Source of the DNA: Liopterus haemorrhoidalis
Lineage: Eukaryota > Arthropoda > Insecta > Coleoptera > Dytiscidae
Direction of reading: 5' to 3'
Assembly: GCA_963971575.1 (NCBI GenBank)
Contig: OZ020616.1
Span: 38,468,250-38,532,249, forward strand
Length of the DNA: 64,000 nt
A model generated the notes under the pieces. That model saw only the letters and a list, made by a program, of their open reading frames with translations, was not told the DNA's origin and searched no databases. Position 1 is the stretch's first letter; each line of letters opens with the position of its first letter. Below are positions 11,236 through 23,760 of the stretch, piece after piece. The translations under genes and the position numbers were made by a program.

Positions 11236-11332
11236 GTACATAAAAGTTATAATTTTATGTACTTCCGGCGCCCACATCCCGTGAAGCCCCTAGGCTGTTG
11301 CCTACACTTGCCTAATGTTATAACTGACATTC

Positions 11333-12463
11333 GGGTCTATTCTCTAAGCATGATGTTAAAATCTTAGCGTCAGAAACTGACGTTAATTTTTTTAACACCA
11401 TTTTTAACCTAAATGCTATTCTCTAAACATATATGTGTTAAAATTATAGCGCGGCGGCGTTAAAATAGCCAGTTAACGTTCTACAATAAGCGCCTACCGA
11501 AACGGTGGCTTTAAAAGTTAACGCTAGTGTTTAGTTTTCAAAAATGGCTGATCCTATTTAAGTAAATGTCATGTAATTTAAAAAAAAATGAATAAAACCC
11601 AAGACTGTAGGAATATTAATCAACTTTCTATTACTTTTTAAAGTGAATTCTTTACAGTAGAGATAAGAATGACGCTTCATAATTTTTGTTATACAAGTAA
11701 CCCAGACGCAAGTTCAAGTAATTGTATAGAAAAGAAAGTAAATGGAGTATTGGAGAGCAGTTTTGGTTTTTGTTGAGACACAGAACTTAAAATTATAATC
11801 CTCTGAAAGCTACAAAACTTCACTTATGCCTCCGCCGTGTTTCAAAATATCGCAGTACATTTTAATGGTGTATTATTTGAAGAAACAATTGATGAGATTG
11901 ATAATGACGATCACAACAGTGTTATTCCAGGGTAGAAATAGCGTAATAAATCAAATTTAATAATTAATATCACCGAACACCTTTTTAAAAATAGAATGAA
12001 CATATAATTCACATATTATTAAAAAATTAGATAAACCGTTATAATACAATGTAGTATATAAATTGACTAAACAAAAGTTGAATAAAGTTATATTTTTTTT
12101 TAATACACTGTGGAAACCAGTTATAATGAGTATCACAGGACCAAACATTTCTGTTCCATTTTTAAAATAAATTTCGCCACTGAATATTTAATTCAACACC
12201 GAAATATTAGGTTCAGATTCTCTTGTCATTTGACTAAATAAACACTCCTGTTAAAATTCAACGTAACAGCGCATGCGCGTGCAGTTAATATTAGCCTCTC
12301 TACAGGGTGAGTTAGCGCCTCGCGTTAACCAATATTGTATTAACGCTTACCTTAACAAATGCTCTTACAGTATAGCATTTTTGGATAATGACGTTAGACA
12401 TGGAGTTAAAATAAAAATATTAACCTGAAGCTAATTTTAACGCATTTCTTACAGAATACACCC
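11333..12463. mobile_element. TIR element with GGGTNTATTCT ends, possibly PIF/Harbinger-like
   Basis: GGGTCTATTCTCTAAGCAT at 11333 matches the reverse complement of the right end (GGGTGTATTCTGTAAG..GTTAAAAT, ending at 12463). Both subterminal regions are rich in TTAACG motifs. No transposase frame is visible. Flanks GACATTC and GACCTTG may be a diverged target duplication. Superfamily assignment is a guess. Confidence 0.5.
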
Positions 12464-13390
12464 GACCTTGTGTAGAATACGTATAAGATCTAACCAGAAA
12501 GGACGGGGATTGACTAGAATTTTCAGACAATTGAGAGATTAAGTGACAGGTGATAAAATAAAATTTAATGATAAGTTGAATTATTATCCGGAATGATTAT
12601 CCTACTATAAATACACGTGAGCTAAATGAACAATTAAAAAACTCTTCATATTGATATATTCGTAAGCACAGTGATTTATTTATTGTATTGTTATTTTAGT
12701 TTTTATTTAAAATATTACCAATTCTTAATCTTGTTTTATTGTTTTAGTTTACAGCATTCATATTTACGATACACTTGACACTGTATACTAATAGCATATT
12801 GAATTGCAAATATTGGTTATAAATTCAATTTAATATCTTATGGACAATAAACATGTTCTCAACACAATTAGTCCTTAGGCATTATGACATAGTATCAGAA
12901 CTATGTAATTTAACTATGTACTTAGTATTATGTTTCGTTGAATAAATACAATTTCATAAATTAACTGATGCCACTTTCTCGATGGCCAACTTAACTCCTA
13001 CACTAATTAGGAATAGAGATCTTAGCAGGTAAATATCACTGTGTTAATAGTTAATAGTATGGTATAAATATTGAGTATTATAAAATTTATTTATTATTAA
13101 TTGCTTTTTAAATGTCACGCCGAAAATTATATAAATATTTATTTAATTTTTTATGAGCGAACTGGTGACAAATTCAGTACGTGATTTTGCATTTTTGTGT
13201 TTGCAATTGGTAATAAATTTATGTAAATAATGAATGGTTCATTTAAAAAAAATATCTGTTTTTACAAAAACATATGCTACTGCACAATTTTCGCGTTGAT
13301 TCTTTTAGTCACGACTAGAATTCTGCTATTATATATTTTTAAATAAGCAATACCTTGCACAGTACTGTTTTAAATAGCTTGGGTTTACTA
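12464..13390. other. No gene seen
   Basis: AT-rich sequence with only short stop-rich frames; nothing recognised. Confidence 0.5.
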
Positions 13391-13393
13391 TCA

Positions 13394-13585
13394 TGATCAT
13401 TATCATCATCATCTACATGCTGAATTCGTCCACTGCTGAACATAGTCCTACCCATGTATTTTTCAAACTACTTTGTCTTGTGGTAACAAAACAATTTTTA
13501 AATTTTCTAAATACCGTCCATCCATCCAGCAGGCTGCAGTATACTGCCTCTTGTATCTCTACACCAATGTGGAAGCTCTAGCAAA
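13394..13585 (-). repeat. RTE-like LINE 3' end fragment
   Basis: ATCATTATCATCATCATC followed by TTCGTCCACTGCTGAACATAG and, further on, CCGTCCATCCATCCAGCAGG resembles, in reverse orientation, the 3' region and (GAT)n tail of RTE-type LINEs common in insects. It is recognised from remembered sequence patterns only. Confidence 0.45.
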
Positions 13586-13589
13586 CTAA

Positions 13590-13840
13590 AGCTAGAGATG
13601 TAAATATCGATCGAAATTATCTATATTTTGTAGCGGTATCGTTTCGAAGTATCGAAGTATGTCAGTATCGAAAAAAAATATAAATACTCCGTAGTATCGA
13701 TTATTTTACTAGTAAAAAAAAGTTAGCGCTGGGGTAAAAGTATCAATTTCGTGATAACAATTAATGTACAGTAATACCTCGGCTTTCGAATTTATGCACG
13801 AGGTGATTCGCAGTACAAATTATTCGTTAGATCACGATTT
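13590..13840. repeat. Two transposon-terminus-like motifs
   Basis: GCTAGAGATGTAAATATCGAT at 13589 and the CAGTAATACCTCGG motif near 13769 resemble termini of hAT and Tigger/pogo-type MITEs respectively. No partner ends were found. Confidence 0.25.
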
Positions 13841-14881
13841 TCCATAAGTTTTTTTGTCTGCATTGAAGTAGTAGTAACATTTTTTAGGACTCATTTTCAC
13901 TTTGAAGAATTGGCTGTTTTTTCAACTTCAATTCTGAAAATTCTTTACCATTACAGACTTCGCGTTATCAATGTTTTTGACATGTCTTTCTTGTTTTCCT
14001 TAAATATTAGAAAAGATCAAAGGTTTGTTATTGGGTTTAGCTTTAAGTATACGCAGGCTGTTGGATTGTCAACACCATTAAGTCTCCCATTCTTATTCAA
14101 AATGGCAGATCTCGCGATAATAAAAGCTACACGACCTTAACGCTGCGTATAACCTCCAGAGGTTATCAATTTCTTAGACGAAACCACCAATTTGAAAAAT
14201 AATTAGAAAAAAATCTATACATCAAATTTTGCAGCGAATTTGTTATATTTCTACTATATCTTAGTAAAGCATGGCCAATTTATTTCCATTCTAGTTGGTG
14301 GATTTCTAGTCTAAGCCCAGTATGCCTTGAATTTTTGCCACAATTCGTGGATCCTTATTATGTAAAAAACTGTGCGTTGATTTTCAGATATAACGATTTG
14401 CGAAGATGTGTGAGTGGCTTAACTCTTTCTATTGCAATATGGATTTGATGTTGATCCTGAGAAATATAATAAACTTATTTTCATGTTATTACTGTAATAA
14501 GATCTCCAAATATTGGTGACAGTGGCAAATGCATTACTTGCTTTTTGAATTCTTGTTAAGACATCGGGAAATGTTCCACCATCGCCACAATGCTTTCAAA
14601 GTACGTAAATTCTTCGGTAATTTGATTTTGAATACATAATCTATCCATATTTCTCGTAGATTGGTTTTTCCATGAGATCAGGCCAGCACCGTCATCGTAT
14701 ATGCGATAAATAATGAAGGCAAACCAACCGAAACTCAGTTGCAGCTGGTTTTACGCCAGTTACTTAGCAAAGGAGCGACTGTAAGAATTCTGGTTTCTGC
14801 GCATGTGACGTTACAGTCTGTTCTAGTGGGAAATCCACTCTACCTATGCACATCCTTTTGGTGTTTACCGACAGTCACTTA

Positions 14882-15391
14882 TAAAGCGTTTACGTTTAGT
14901 TAGTCAGATTAATCCGAGCGATCCGAGAGCTCCCGATCCGTTCGTAAAGTCAGTTGGAGCATGCACATTAACTTATTTTTAGTCAATCCGATTGATCCGC
15001 CGGAACAATCCGAGCGTTTCGAAGAAATCCGATGATCTGGCAGGATTGTTGGTATTAATGGATTGCTGGTGGTGGAGGTTAGCGCGGGTAAATTGAATCC
15101 TACAGCCAATTGAAATGTGTTGAAAACATAAATATACGAAATAAGTGCCATTTGTGATAGAATTCTATTATTGGTAGTAAATTCATATTTATAAAATAAA
15201 ATGCGGTAGCAGTTGTAATCAACGTCAGAAATTTGACAGTTACAGTTAGAGTCACTGTCACCAGATATCGCTACTTAACTTCAGACAAAATATTACGAAA
15301 ATGTTAACAAAAACCGAGCAATCCGACTAATCTTGTGACGTCACCATATCAATCTGAGAAATTTTGTGGATTAAATAAACGTAAACGCCTA
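14882..15391. mobile_element. TIR element (MITE) with GCGTTTACGTTTA ends
   Basis: The left end AAAGCGTTTACGTTTAGTTA and the reverse complement of the right end (AGGCGTTTACGTTTATTTAA) match, and both arms continue with AATCCGA/ATCCGAG motifs. TA lies next to both ends. About 510 bp. The internal frame has no known domain. Confidence 0.6.
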
Positions 15392-15394
15392 TAG

Positions 15395-16010
15395 AGACGG
15401 AGGTATTGCAATCTTACCAATTTTAACTTTTCAAGATTATTACAGACAGGCACGAATTAGGCTTTCTGTAAAACGAATCAACTGTTTTAGCGTGATATTG
15501 GTCTGTCAACAGACAGACAGACAGATCTGTCGTTCTGTCTATCGGTCTGTGTATCGGTCTGTCTATCAGTCTGTGGATACACATAAGGCAAATTTAGTTC
15601 AACTAATTTTTAAGGAACTTCATATTTAACCGGAATGGATAGTTTACTGATATCATTTTAATGCGTTTCACAAATATTTCGTAACTGAAAATTTGAACGA
15701 AAAAAAAAAAAAAATAATAAAAGTTATTACATAAATAATACTCCTAATTAACTACTTTTGTTTCTGACATTTTTCGATGACAATAAATGTTTATAACTAT
15801 TCATATTTTTGCGATATGTTTTATCTATTTTGACATATATGTAAGTACATTTCCATGATTACGGGAAATAAAATAAATACGTATCATGAATTTTTCAACG
15901 TAATATAATACGTTATTATCTTTTTCAACAATTTCTGCTGGAAAGTATTTTGTTTAAGCACTTTGTTGTGACGTTCGGTCTTGTGGTGACCACAGCAATA
16001 ATTTTTTCGC
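15395..16010 (+). repeat. GTCT-bearing repeat, copy 2 (diverged subfamily)
   Basis: It keeps the family order: GGAGGTATTG leader, AGCGTGATATTGGTCTGT, a GTCT/ATCG-rich tract at 15510-15575, CAAATTTAG, CTTCATATTTAA, and the ending GTTCGGTCTTGTGGTGACCACAGC. It resembles copy 4 (about 28150) more than the main group. Confidence 0.6.
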
Positions 16011-16680
16011 TTCTAGAGCAAGGTGGTTAAAATATTTCTTTTTTTATTTTTGTTTATTATGTTTAACTTGTTTGATTCGTATGTCGTTATCCAAGAAAGA
16101 ATTGAAAACCTGTCATAAAACCAACAGACAATAAAAAACTTGCCATTAATTTTTTGAAATCGAAGGTAACATGCAGTTTTTAAAATAAAAATATAAATAA
16201 TAAGAACTGTCAGTACAAAAGTTGCCCAATTATTGCAGTATAAGATAATAAAAGGTCGTAATAACTAAGACAAACCATATAATTTTTACATAGTGATTGC
16301 AATCGACTTTGTGTGAAAATAATGTGAAGCATTGACACTCCCATTTGATTTCATAATTTTATATTATCATATGCATCCGTTTCATCACAAGCTCACGATA
16401 AAAAATCATTACCAACCTATTTCAACGCATTCTCTCTTAATGCTTGAGGCAATTTGATCTACATTAAATACAAGCTTACAATTAATTTTTTTATGTCAGC
16501 CAAGGTGGGTTAGTGCATATAAACTGCATTTTTTGGCTTCCGACTTCAAAAGAAGCCTTGAAATTTCAGACATCATACGTGATTAATTCTAAAGTTGATT
16601 TTAAAAATTTACACTTAAGTCTACGTTCACATTGAGATACTTTAATTTTATTTCAGTTATTTGGTTGTTAACAATACGCA

Positions 16681-16698
16681 TAACCTTCACAGGTTATA
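16681..16698. repeat. Near-palindrome shared with 14151-14168
   Basis: ATAACCTTCACAGGTTAT here and ATAACCTCCAGAGGTTAT at 14151 are followed by similar sequence (TTTCTTA..AAA), so both belong to one old repeat of unknown type. Confidence 0.5.
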
Positions 16699-16828
16699 AG
16701 TTTCTTACACAAAATTCACTTGGACCCCATCTAGCTCTTTGCCGCCCTTTATAACGTATTAAATTATAAATAATTATTTTACAATATTATTGTTGACAGT
16801 GAGTTTTATAAAAATAGATATTTGTGTC

Positions 16829-17577
16829 CAGTGGCGCAGCCAGGATTTTGTCTTGGGGAGGGCCAAATCAAATTTAAAGAGCACGCAGGCCGCATATAGC
16901 TCTTAACCTAATTTTTTGTGGCTCCTGAATCGTTAATGATAAACTCTGGAGCTTATTTAGGGGGATAAATATATTTAAAAATGTAAAATATACTCTCTTC
17001 CCCTTTGTATGAAACCGAAAAACGAAATTTCAAGAAAGCCTTCGGGATATTTAAAGTTCCGTCATTGCTTATCATTTTGTATGAAAAATAGACCGCGACC
17101 CAAATCAGTTCAACACTCCTGCTGTTGGCTATTGATGTTTCTATCAAATAATAATTCCATTATCTGTTAATACATGTATCAAAAACTTTCATTTGATATC
17201 CCTCAACATTTTACAAACTTTTTTTCTTCGATAAATACATATTTGTTTATATTTTTCGCGGGATATATTTTTAAGTCTCAATATTTCTTGTACTTAAGTT
17301 CAGTTCTCTAAATCAGCCGCTTGGTCACAATTTCTACCGTACGAACACACTCATGTAACGGAATAAGGATTTCTTGATTATACCTACGAAAACCTAAAAA
17401 TAACATATAAATATGCATTTTCTGTTAATTTCAACACTAATCATAATAAAATATAGCTTATATATTGTATAAGCTTTATAAGATTTTGTTGTACGATTAT
17501 GTTAAATTTGTTAAATTTTCATTTCATTGGACCTTAATGTGCCCCCAGTGCCCCCCTCCCTTCTGAATACGCCACTG
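16829..17577. mobile_element. CAGTGGCG-ended TIR element (hAT-like MITE)
   Basis: CAGTGGCGCAGCCAGGATTT at 16829 and the reverse complement of the right end (CAGTGGCGTATTCAG) form the inverted termini; G-rich runs follow each end. The flanks (TTTGTGTC and TTGTTTAG) are only a weak 8-bp duplication. Related ends occur at 18198 and at 47520/48975. Confidence 0.6.
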
Positions 17578-18139
17578 TTGTTTAGTAGAACTTATATAGT
17601 CCTTTTTGTGTGTAAAACATCATAATTTCTAAAATACCTAAGAAGATATTGATATTCACATTTATCAACAAAATATAGCCAAATACCAAATTTTAGAGCG
17701 CGATTGTCTCCAAAACTACTCTTTTTATTTCTACTATTTCTACTCTATTTCACGTTTAAGGTGTCATTTTAAAATTACATTTTGAAGGTTATAACGAAGC
17801 CAGATTTGCACTTTAACTTATCTGAATCGAGTAATTAGTTGTTTAAAACAGTTTTATCATTTGACTGGGCGAATGTTTTAGTCGATGTGTCTGGGGGGGA
17901 GGGGGGGAAGGATCAACGAGCATATTTGGAAAGTGATGTATTGTCACTTGAACAATAATTATGTCGCTTTAAAATCTTAAAACAAAATTTATTTATACGA
18001 AAAAAAAAAAATGCCATTATTGTTTACTATGAAGTAATTTAAAAATTAATTACTGTTGTGGTTAACAAATTTTATCTTCAACTCCCTGAGCAGCACGTAA
18101 TCTGCTAGGTTTGTATAAAAATTGTGCCAATTCTGCTGG

Positions 18140-18198
18140 CCCTGGGAGGGGGGGGGGGGGCGAGGCCCGTCGGCCCCACCTTGGCTACGCTACTGTTT
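18140..18198 (-). repeat. Right-end fragment of the CAGTGGCG-type element
   Basis: The reverse complement reads CAGTAGCGTAGCCAAGGTGG followed by a G/C-rich run, like the ends at 16829 and 48975. The left partner was not found. Confidence 0.45.
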
Positions 18199-18199
18199 G

Positions 18200-19437
18200 T
18201 GTACCATGGCTAAAAAGTAGATCTTTTTCGGCCGCATCTGAATTTGAAGGCCGAGGTGCAGCCGAAGACTTCAAACAGATAAGGAGTCCTCGGCATAATC
18301 CCTCAATAATTTAATAATATATATCACATAACAATTTTCTGTGTTTTACTAAATACATTTGTGGATTTCAAATAACTTTTATACCTATATTTAATAATCT
18401 TGTGTGAAAATGTTCAGATAATACGTTAACATTATTTCGACATAATTGTATATAGTTCAGAATCTTCGTCGTAAAATACTATGCTTGATGATAATGAAAT
18501 TCCACTTGATACATGCGTTTTTTACGAAAGTTAAATCTATTTTACACGCATTTATATTGAGAACTGCGGTAATTTTAAGAGGGCAGTAAAAATAGAACAC
18601 CAAGTACAGTATCTTATAAGTAATTTTCACAACAGAACAAAATAGCTAGAAATATATTTGTAGAATGAAACTTTATGCGTTAATGCGGTGATCTAATCCG
18701 ATTGACAAATTTACTATGTTCAATTATTATTCCCATTATACTTTTTTGATTTGACTTTATCTTCTTGGTTTTTTTATTATAGGTTTGCCGTTGTCAGATA
18801 CTGTCGGCCCTATATTCTGAGTCTTACTGATAAAAGATCTTTATAGATCTTTCTCGCACATTCAGTTCTTTATATGTGTTTCTCACTTCGTCATTATTTT
18901 CCCCCCTTTCCTCTGGAATACCCTGAGTATCTCCTTTAGCCACTTTTCTTCTACCTTTTCAATATGTCCATAACATTTTAATGCTCACTTGCCCATTTAA
19001 TTTCGATTTCATACAATATTCTTTCTGTTTTTACCTTGTGTTTTTTGATGTAATATAAACTACTTCTCATAAAGTTCGATTTGATAGTTCTTATCCTATT
19101 TCTTAGTTTGTCTATGTTTGTGAAATGTGTCCTTTTCTTCATTTATTATTATTGTTTCTATGATAGCTTTTTGGAGATAGGAAAATTTTCTTTTTGGTTT
19201 CTTTTGTTATATTTCAACTTTATATAGTTCCAAATAGTGCTCGTGTTGCCTTTTTTTTCTCTTATAATCGTATCATCAATGTCTGCATGTACTTTCCCTG
19301 AAAAAATTGTTTACACATATTCAAGAATGCACATGATTTACTTTCATTATTGATGTCATCATAAACTCATCAATAAATAGATTTTACTCAGTTAATAAAA
19401 TTGTTATATTATCCCTATCCACACCTTGCTTGCTGTC
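18200..19437. other. No recognisable gene
   Basis: AT-rich. The pyrimidine-rich stretch 18780-19440 may be a decayed minus-strand coding remnant, but no motif supports a named family. Confidence 0.4.
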
Positions 19438-20233
19438 ATCTGTAATAGAGCCCTGCGCGGACAAGTTTTACTATGTCCGAAACTAAAACTAAATAATTAT
19501 TTGATAATATTTGTATATAATGATAACTTTATATTTAAGGTTAGCATATTTACTACTACCTTACGCATAAACTATCGCTGGTGACCTGGCAATACCTCCT
19601 ATCTGCATAAATAGAAATTGAAAGGAGAGGTAAAAAATTGCTTTATGTCAGCCGTTTTTGCGTAGTTTAAGATAAAAGGTATTGCTTTGTACAGAATTAG
19701 ACCTTAAATATTTTTCTTGTGTAAGAAGTATTGTCACAACTTGTGCACTGATACGTGGGTTACAATGCAAACCAAGAACTAGTTGTTGCTAAAAATTGTA
19801 GATAGGAGGTATGGCCAGGTCTCCAGCGTTATGTGCTGAACATAGTGCTCGCCACACTTCCAATTTAGCTCAATCAGTAATGTCACACTTTCAAGGATCT
19901 GTGTAAAAATAAGTGCACATACTTGTTACTACACAAACATTTCGAAGAGTGATATTATTGGCTTTTAGTAATTAGTTCTTCCGAGATTTGATCTATACAT
20001 AGAGTGAAGTGTGGATAAGTGTTCTATATTCGCATCCGGTCCACAAATGAACATCCAAAATCCATATCCGGTCCGCATCCATACAGTCTAAATCAGGATT
20101 CCCTAAACTTTTTAGACCGTCGACCCCCAGAAGAGTTTTTCGACTTCTTATCGACCCCCTCTCTTTTACAATTACATTATTACAATAGGACAAGCAAAAA
20201 ATACGATTATGTGATTTCTTATATTGTTTATAG

Positions 20234-20944
20234 CAGTGCTTCTTAACCTTTTATGGCCTGGGACCCCCCAAATTATATAAATATTGTCTGCGGCCCCCTA
20301 TATATATAGGGTGCATCAAGATAATGGGAACACGAGTGTTTTCGAAAAGGCGACGTTGCTCACACGTCAAAAATTTTGAACTAAAATTTATCCACAAAAT
20401 TGAATGGTAGTATTGAAATTTTCCGGAAAAAACCGGAATTACAGGATATCAAGGACAATTTCGAATTTTTAAATGGGAACGTATATCATATTGGATATCT
20501 TTGGATGGAGCTTTTCAACAACTTTTCCTTAAACATTTTTTTAATACCTTTTACGGTTGACAAAAATCTGTGATATTTTTAAATGACGTAGATTTTCAAA
20601 TCTAGTAATTTTTATCGATTAAATAAACTTTTGTTTAGTAAAAGCCTATTTACTCATTATAAAGTTAGCTAGTGACAACTTAAACATTTGAAATAGCCTG
20701 TAGTTTAAATTAGTTGTCAAAATAGGTATATTAAGTATAAAAATAAATAGAATATTTATTTTATTTATGTTGTGACAGGTATATTTTTATGAATATCAAT
20801 ATAAGACACTCGAATTTATAAATATGAATAAAATTTATATCTTGTAAGATTGAGTGCATTTTTATTATATTTTCATGTTTCGATCTTGTATGATTTCGCG
20901 GCCCCCCGACGAAGCCTTCACGGCCCCCCGGTTGAGAAACGCTG
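20234..20944. mobile_element. hAT MITE with exact 8-bp target duplication
   Basis: CAGTGCTTCTTAACCTTTT at the left pairs with GGTTGAGAAACGCTG at the right. The flanks are both GTTTATAG (20226-20233 and 20945-20952). GGCCCCC motifs lie inside both ends. It is nested in the hAT remnant that starts at 20094 and carries an arm of the 9623-type element at 20309-20590. Confidence 0.88.
20309..20590 (+). repeat. Arm of the 9.6-kb fold-back family
   Basis: GGGTGCATCAAGATAATGGG, GTTTTCGAAAAGGCGAC, TGGTAGTATTGAAATTTTCC and GAACGTATATCATATTGG follow in the same order as in the left arm at 9623-9890. No opposite arm is present here. Confidence 0.6.
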
Positions 20945-21045
20945 GTTTATAGTGTTTTTTATTTATATTACATTTATCTAATATAATTATATCTAATCAG
21001 ATGCATTACATTAATATTATCATTAAATAAAATTGACTGTCTTTG

Positions 21046-21201
21046 TCAATGTGATGGGTGTTGTTGGTGACTCTTTCCAAGATTAGCAATGTCGGGTTCA
21101 AAGTTAGTTAATTTCAGCCTTAAATCGCCATGGAATTTTACATCTAACTTGTTTCTCTGTTTTGTCAGGATGGAATTAACATGGCTAAAACCAGCCTCAA
21201 C
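21046..21201 (-). pseudogene. hAT transposase C-terminal fragment
   Basis: The minus strand reads in one open frame GFSHVNSILTKQRNKLDVK, then FHGDLRLKLTNFEPDIANL, and ends HPSH-stop at 21046. This matches the C-terminal hAT dimerisation region of ZBED/SCAND3-like transposases. The catalytic parts are absent. It probably belongs to the remnant whose 3' end is at 20094. Confidence 0.78.
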
Positions 21202-22269
21202 CATTTAACTTTTTTCCATCGACCCCCAATCGACCCCCGAGCCAGAATCGACCCATAGCAATGTCATATCGACCCCCGGGGATCTTTTGTTGATATCGGA
21301 AATTTGTGATATCGGAATTTTGCTGATATATGGGTCGGAAAATTTGCTGATATCCGCGATTGTGCAGGGCTCTAATCCGAAATTGTTCTGCGTATGTAAC
21401 TCCGAACCACTTCATTAGGTTATCGAACATATTCCGAGGCCTTATCTTCGTCTATCAGTTGCTGTGTAAAACCTCAAATCAACTTTAAATCTGCAGATGT
21501 GGTACAGTGTAAACGTATTAAGCAATTTGCTATAAAATTAAGCACTTTTATTTTTGACGTGCAGGTATTTAATTTTAGCCCGGTTAACCTTTCGCGTATG
21601 TAACTTTCATTTGTTTGAATTTGGTACCATAATGAATAATATTTTGACATTTAATTTACTTGCAATTGTTTAACTTTTATGATATGTTGTCGTGGAAAAA
21701 TATTTTAGCATTTAAATGAGTGTGAATTTTTAATAATATAATAAGTTTTGGCAGGGAATTTCCGGTGTCGATACTAGTCTGGAAATGGCTATTTGTCCCA
21801 TTGTTTTATTTAGGGAATAATTGCTTATCTTTGTTACTCAATTTTAATTATTAACTTGTTTTAGAGTCTCTTACTTCTTACTTAATGTAGCAAACTGTTG
21901 CATAAAGTTGCAATAGTGCAATGGCAATTAAAAATAGCAGACAAACCGAGAGATTTATATCAGAAATTGAAAAATGATGTATAATCTCGATTTCTGAAAA
22001 ATAATGGACTAATGATAAAATTATACTCTGAAATTAAATATGGATCTCAGACCTCTAGCGCACGACGTGACCAAAATTATCGTTCGTAAGCGTAACTGAT
22101 ACAAGTCTGTATTAATAAGACAAGAAAAAGTTTATTATTTAGGATTAAAAAAAAAAAAAAATAGCAGCATCATAAAATGTTATAAAATAAAAATTATTCT
22201 AAATTATAATAGCTCCCTTAATAATAGTACATTACACATGCAGTTAAGTTCTTTTTAGGGTTTGGTAGG

Positions 22270-23320
22270 TATGACTAAAAAACCCTTATACCGTCACTCA
22301 TGTATCAGTACTCTCTGTACAGTAGAAATTATGGCGAAACGAATAGACCTAGAGAATTGAAATTGCATATACATTTTTTTGGTCCGCATATAACAAAAAT
22401 ACTGTGACTTCAAAAAATCACACCGCCTGAAAAATATAAAGAAATTTGTATTTAACGAAGAAATAAATATTTTGTTTTTACACCTTATTTTCCAAAGGGG
22501 TTGGTCTAAATATTTAAACAAATTCTCAACTCAAAATTGATGGGAGTCATAAAAGTTCAACAGCAATTTTTGATCAAATAGTTTTTAAAAAAATATCGAT
22601 TTTTTTTAAGTGGGGAAAAAAAAATATTTTGTGATATCAAAAAAGAACTTCAGGTGTAGATTAAGGAACGAAAATTAGTTTATTAGAATTTTTTATTTCA
22701 ACACGATTTTTTCCAAAAAATATACTAAAAAAATGTCCCGCACCCTTTAACACAAAGGGGTTAAACTAAAAATCTGAAAAAATTCTAAGTAATGTACATT
22801 AATTTAAACCGGAAACGTACAAGAGGAATTTTTGATTAATTTCGTTTTTGGAAAATATTGCAGTTTTTGTTTGTGACAAAATTAATTATTTTTTCAATTC
22901 ATGGCAAAATTATGGCTAGTAATATTATGGGTTCTTTGTATTTATGGTTAAGGTAATGTATCTTTTTCTTAAATTAAAAAAAAGAATAAAAATTTTGTAA
23001 CAGCTCAGAATCGACTTCATGTTTGTAGAGTGTAATGTGTAGTGTTCAGTAGGCTCCGTCTTTTATTAAACGTCTAATTGATTAATTTTTCAAAATTTTT
23101 GCTAAAAACGTTCCAAAATTTTTTTTGATTCACACCCTGTAACCCTGGGGTGGTTAATTTCTTAATAAAGCGCATTGATGTGGACCGAAAAAGTTCTTGA
23201 TTTTTTTTTTTTTTGTAATACGCGCTAACTTTGTTTAACTGGACAACTGTTTTGATGCGCGCGTATCTTGTAATTAAGTACACTTGTAAGTTGATAGATG
23301 GAAGCATTATCGAATTATCT
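22270..23320 (+). repeat. Old copy of the 'CCTAGAGA..TTGAAATT' repeat family
   Basis: ACCTAGAGAATTGAAATT, GGTCCGCATATAACAAAAATAC, a module with GGTTAAACTAAAAATCTG and GGAATTTTTGATTAATTT, and a second module (CACACCCTGTAACCCTGGGG) recur in the same order as at 30687-30745 plus 35240-35375. This appears to be the region downstream of the GTCT tract in a second microsatellite-bearing family. Confidence 0.5.
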
Positions 23321-23570
23321 GGTTTTTAATATCTACTCACTTCTTGTTTCTTACTAGATACCTTTCTTTGATGATCTTTTTCAAAATCTATAGTTTTTGG
23401 CGAAGATCATCATAATTTCCCAACCAGTAATTCTAGTAAATAAATGCTATATTACTTCAATGCACTCGTGTTTTTTTTTTTCTGGTTCAGTAATTTTTGA
23501 CGAAGTCACACTTATTTTTTAGTAATTTAGTAATTCTGTGTAATTTATTTTAGTTCGAAAACTGAGGAGT
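23321..23570. other. No gene seen
   Basis: AT-rich spacer; nothing recognised. Confidence 0.4.
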
Positions 23571-23574
23571 TGAA

Positions 23575-23760
23575 GATATTTCGTTTTCCGATAATGTGCA
23601 GTTGGTTCAGGACTCGCCTCAACTTCGTGTATTTAATTCCTAAATGAGTAGTTGTTCATACAAGGATAAAATAATCGGTTGCAAAGTCACATTAGCCATA
23701 TTGCTTTTATATAGTGCCGGAAATCAAGAAGTTAGAGATGAGTTCATGCGTATACTGGCT
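23575..23760 (+). repeat. SINE body, copy 1
   Basis: TTTCCGATAATGTGCAG, CTCGCCTCAACTTCGTGTAT, AATGAGTAGTTGTTCATACA and TAGTGCCGGAAATC follow the same order as at 28940-29210 and 38995-39150. The tRNA head is not recognisable here. Confidence 0.55.

Larger units (their letters stand above)
20094..21260 (-). mobile_element. Nested hAT remnant with TCGACCCCC subterminal repeats
   Basis: CAGGATTCCCTAAACTTTTT at 20094 is a hAT-type end. TCGACCCCC motifs recur near 20130, 20150 and 21215-21260, and a transposase C-terminus reads towards this end at 21046-21201. The right terminus was not found; the boundary given is approximate. A related end lies at 25683-25786. Confidence 0.55.
19446..21374. mobile_element. 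hAT element with TAGAGCCCTGC ends, host of nested insertions
   Basis: TAGAGCCCTGCGCGGA at 19446 pairs with TGCAGGGCTCTA ending at 21374. The 8-bp flanks ATCTGTAA and ATCCGAAA agree at six of eight positions, as an aged hAT target duplication would. Subterminal GCATCCGGTCC-type repeats match the family at 47595-48765. Another hAT piece starting at 20094 lies inside it. Confidence 0.7.

Noticed and set aside
18780..19440. Decayed LINE or host coding remnant on the minus strand
   Set aside because: Pyrimidine-rich and suggestive, but no motif supports any named family.
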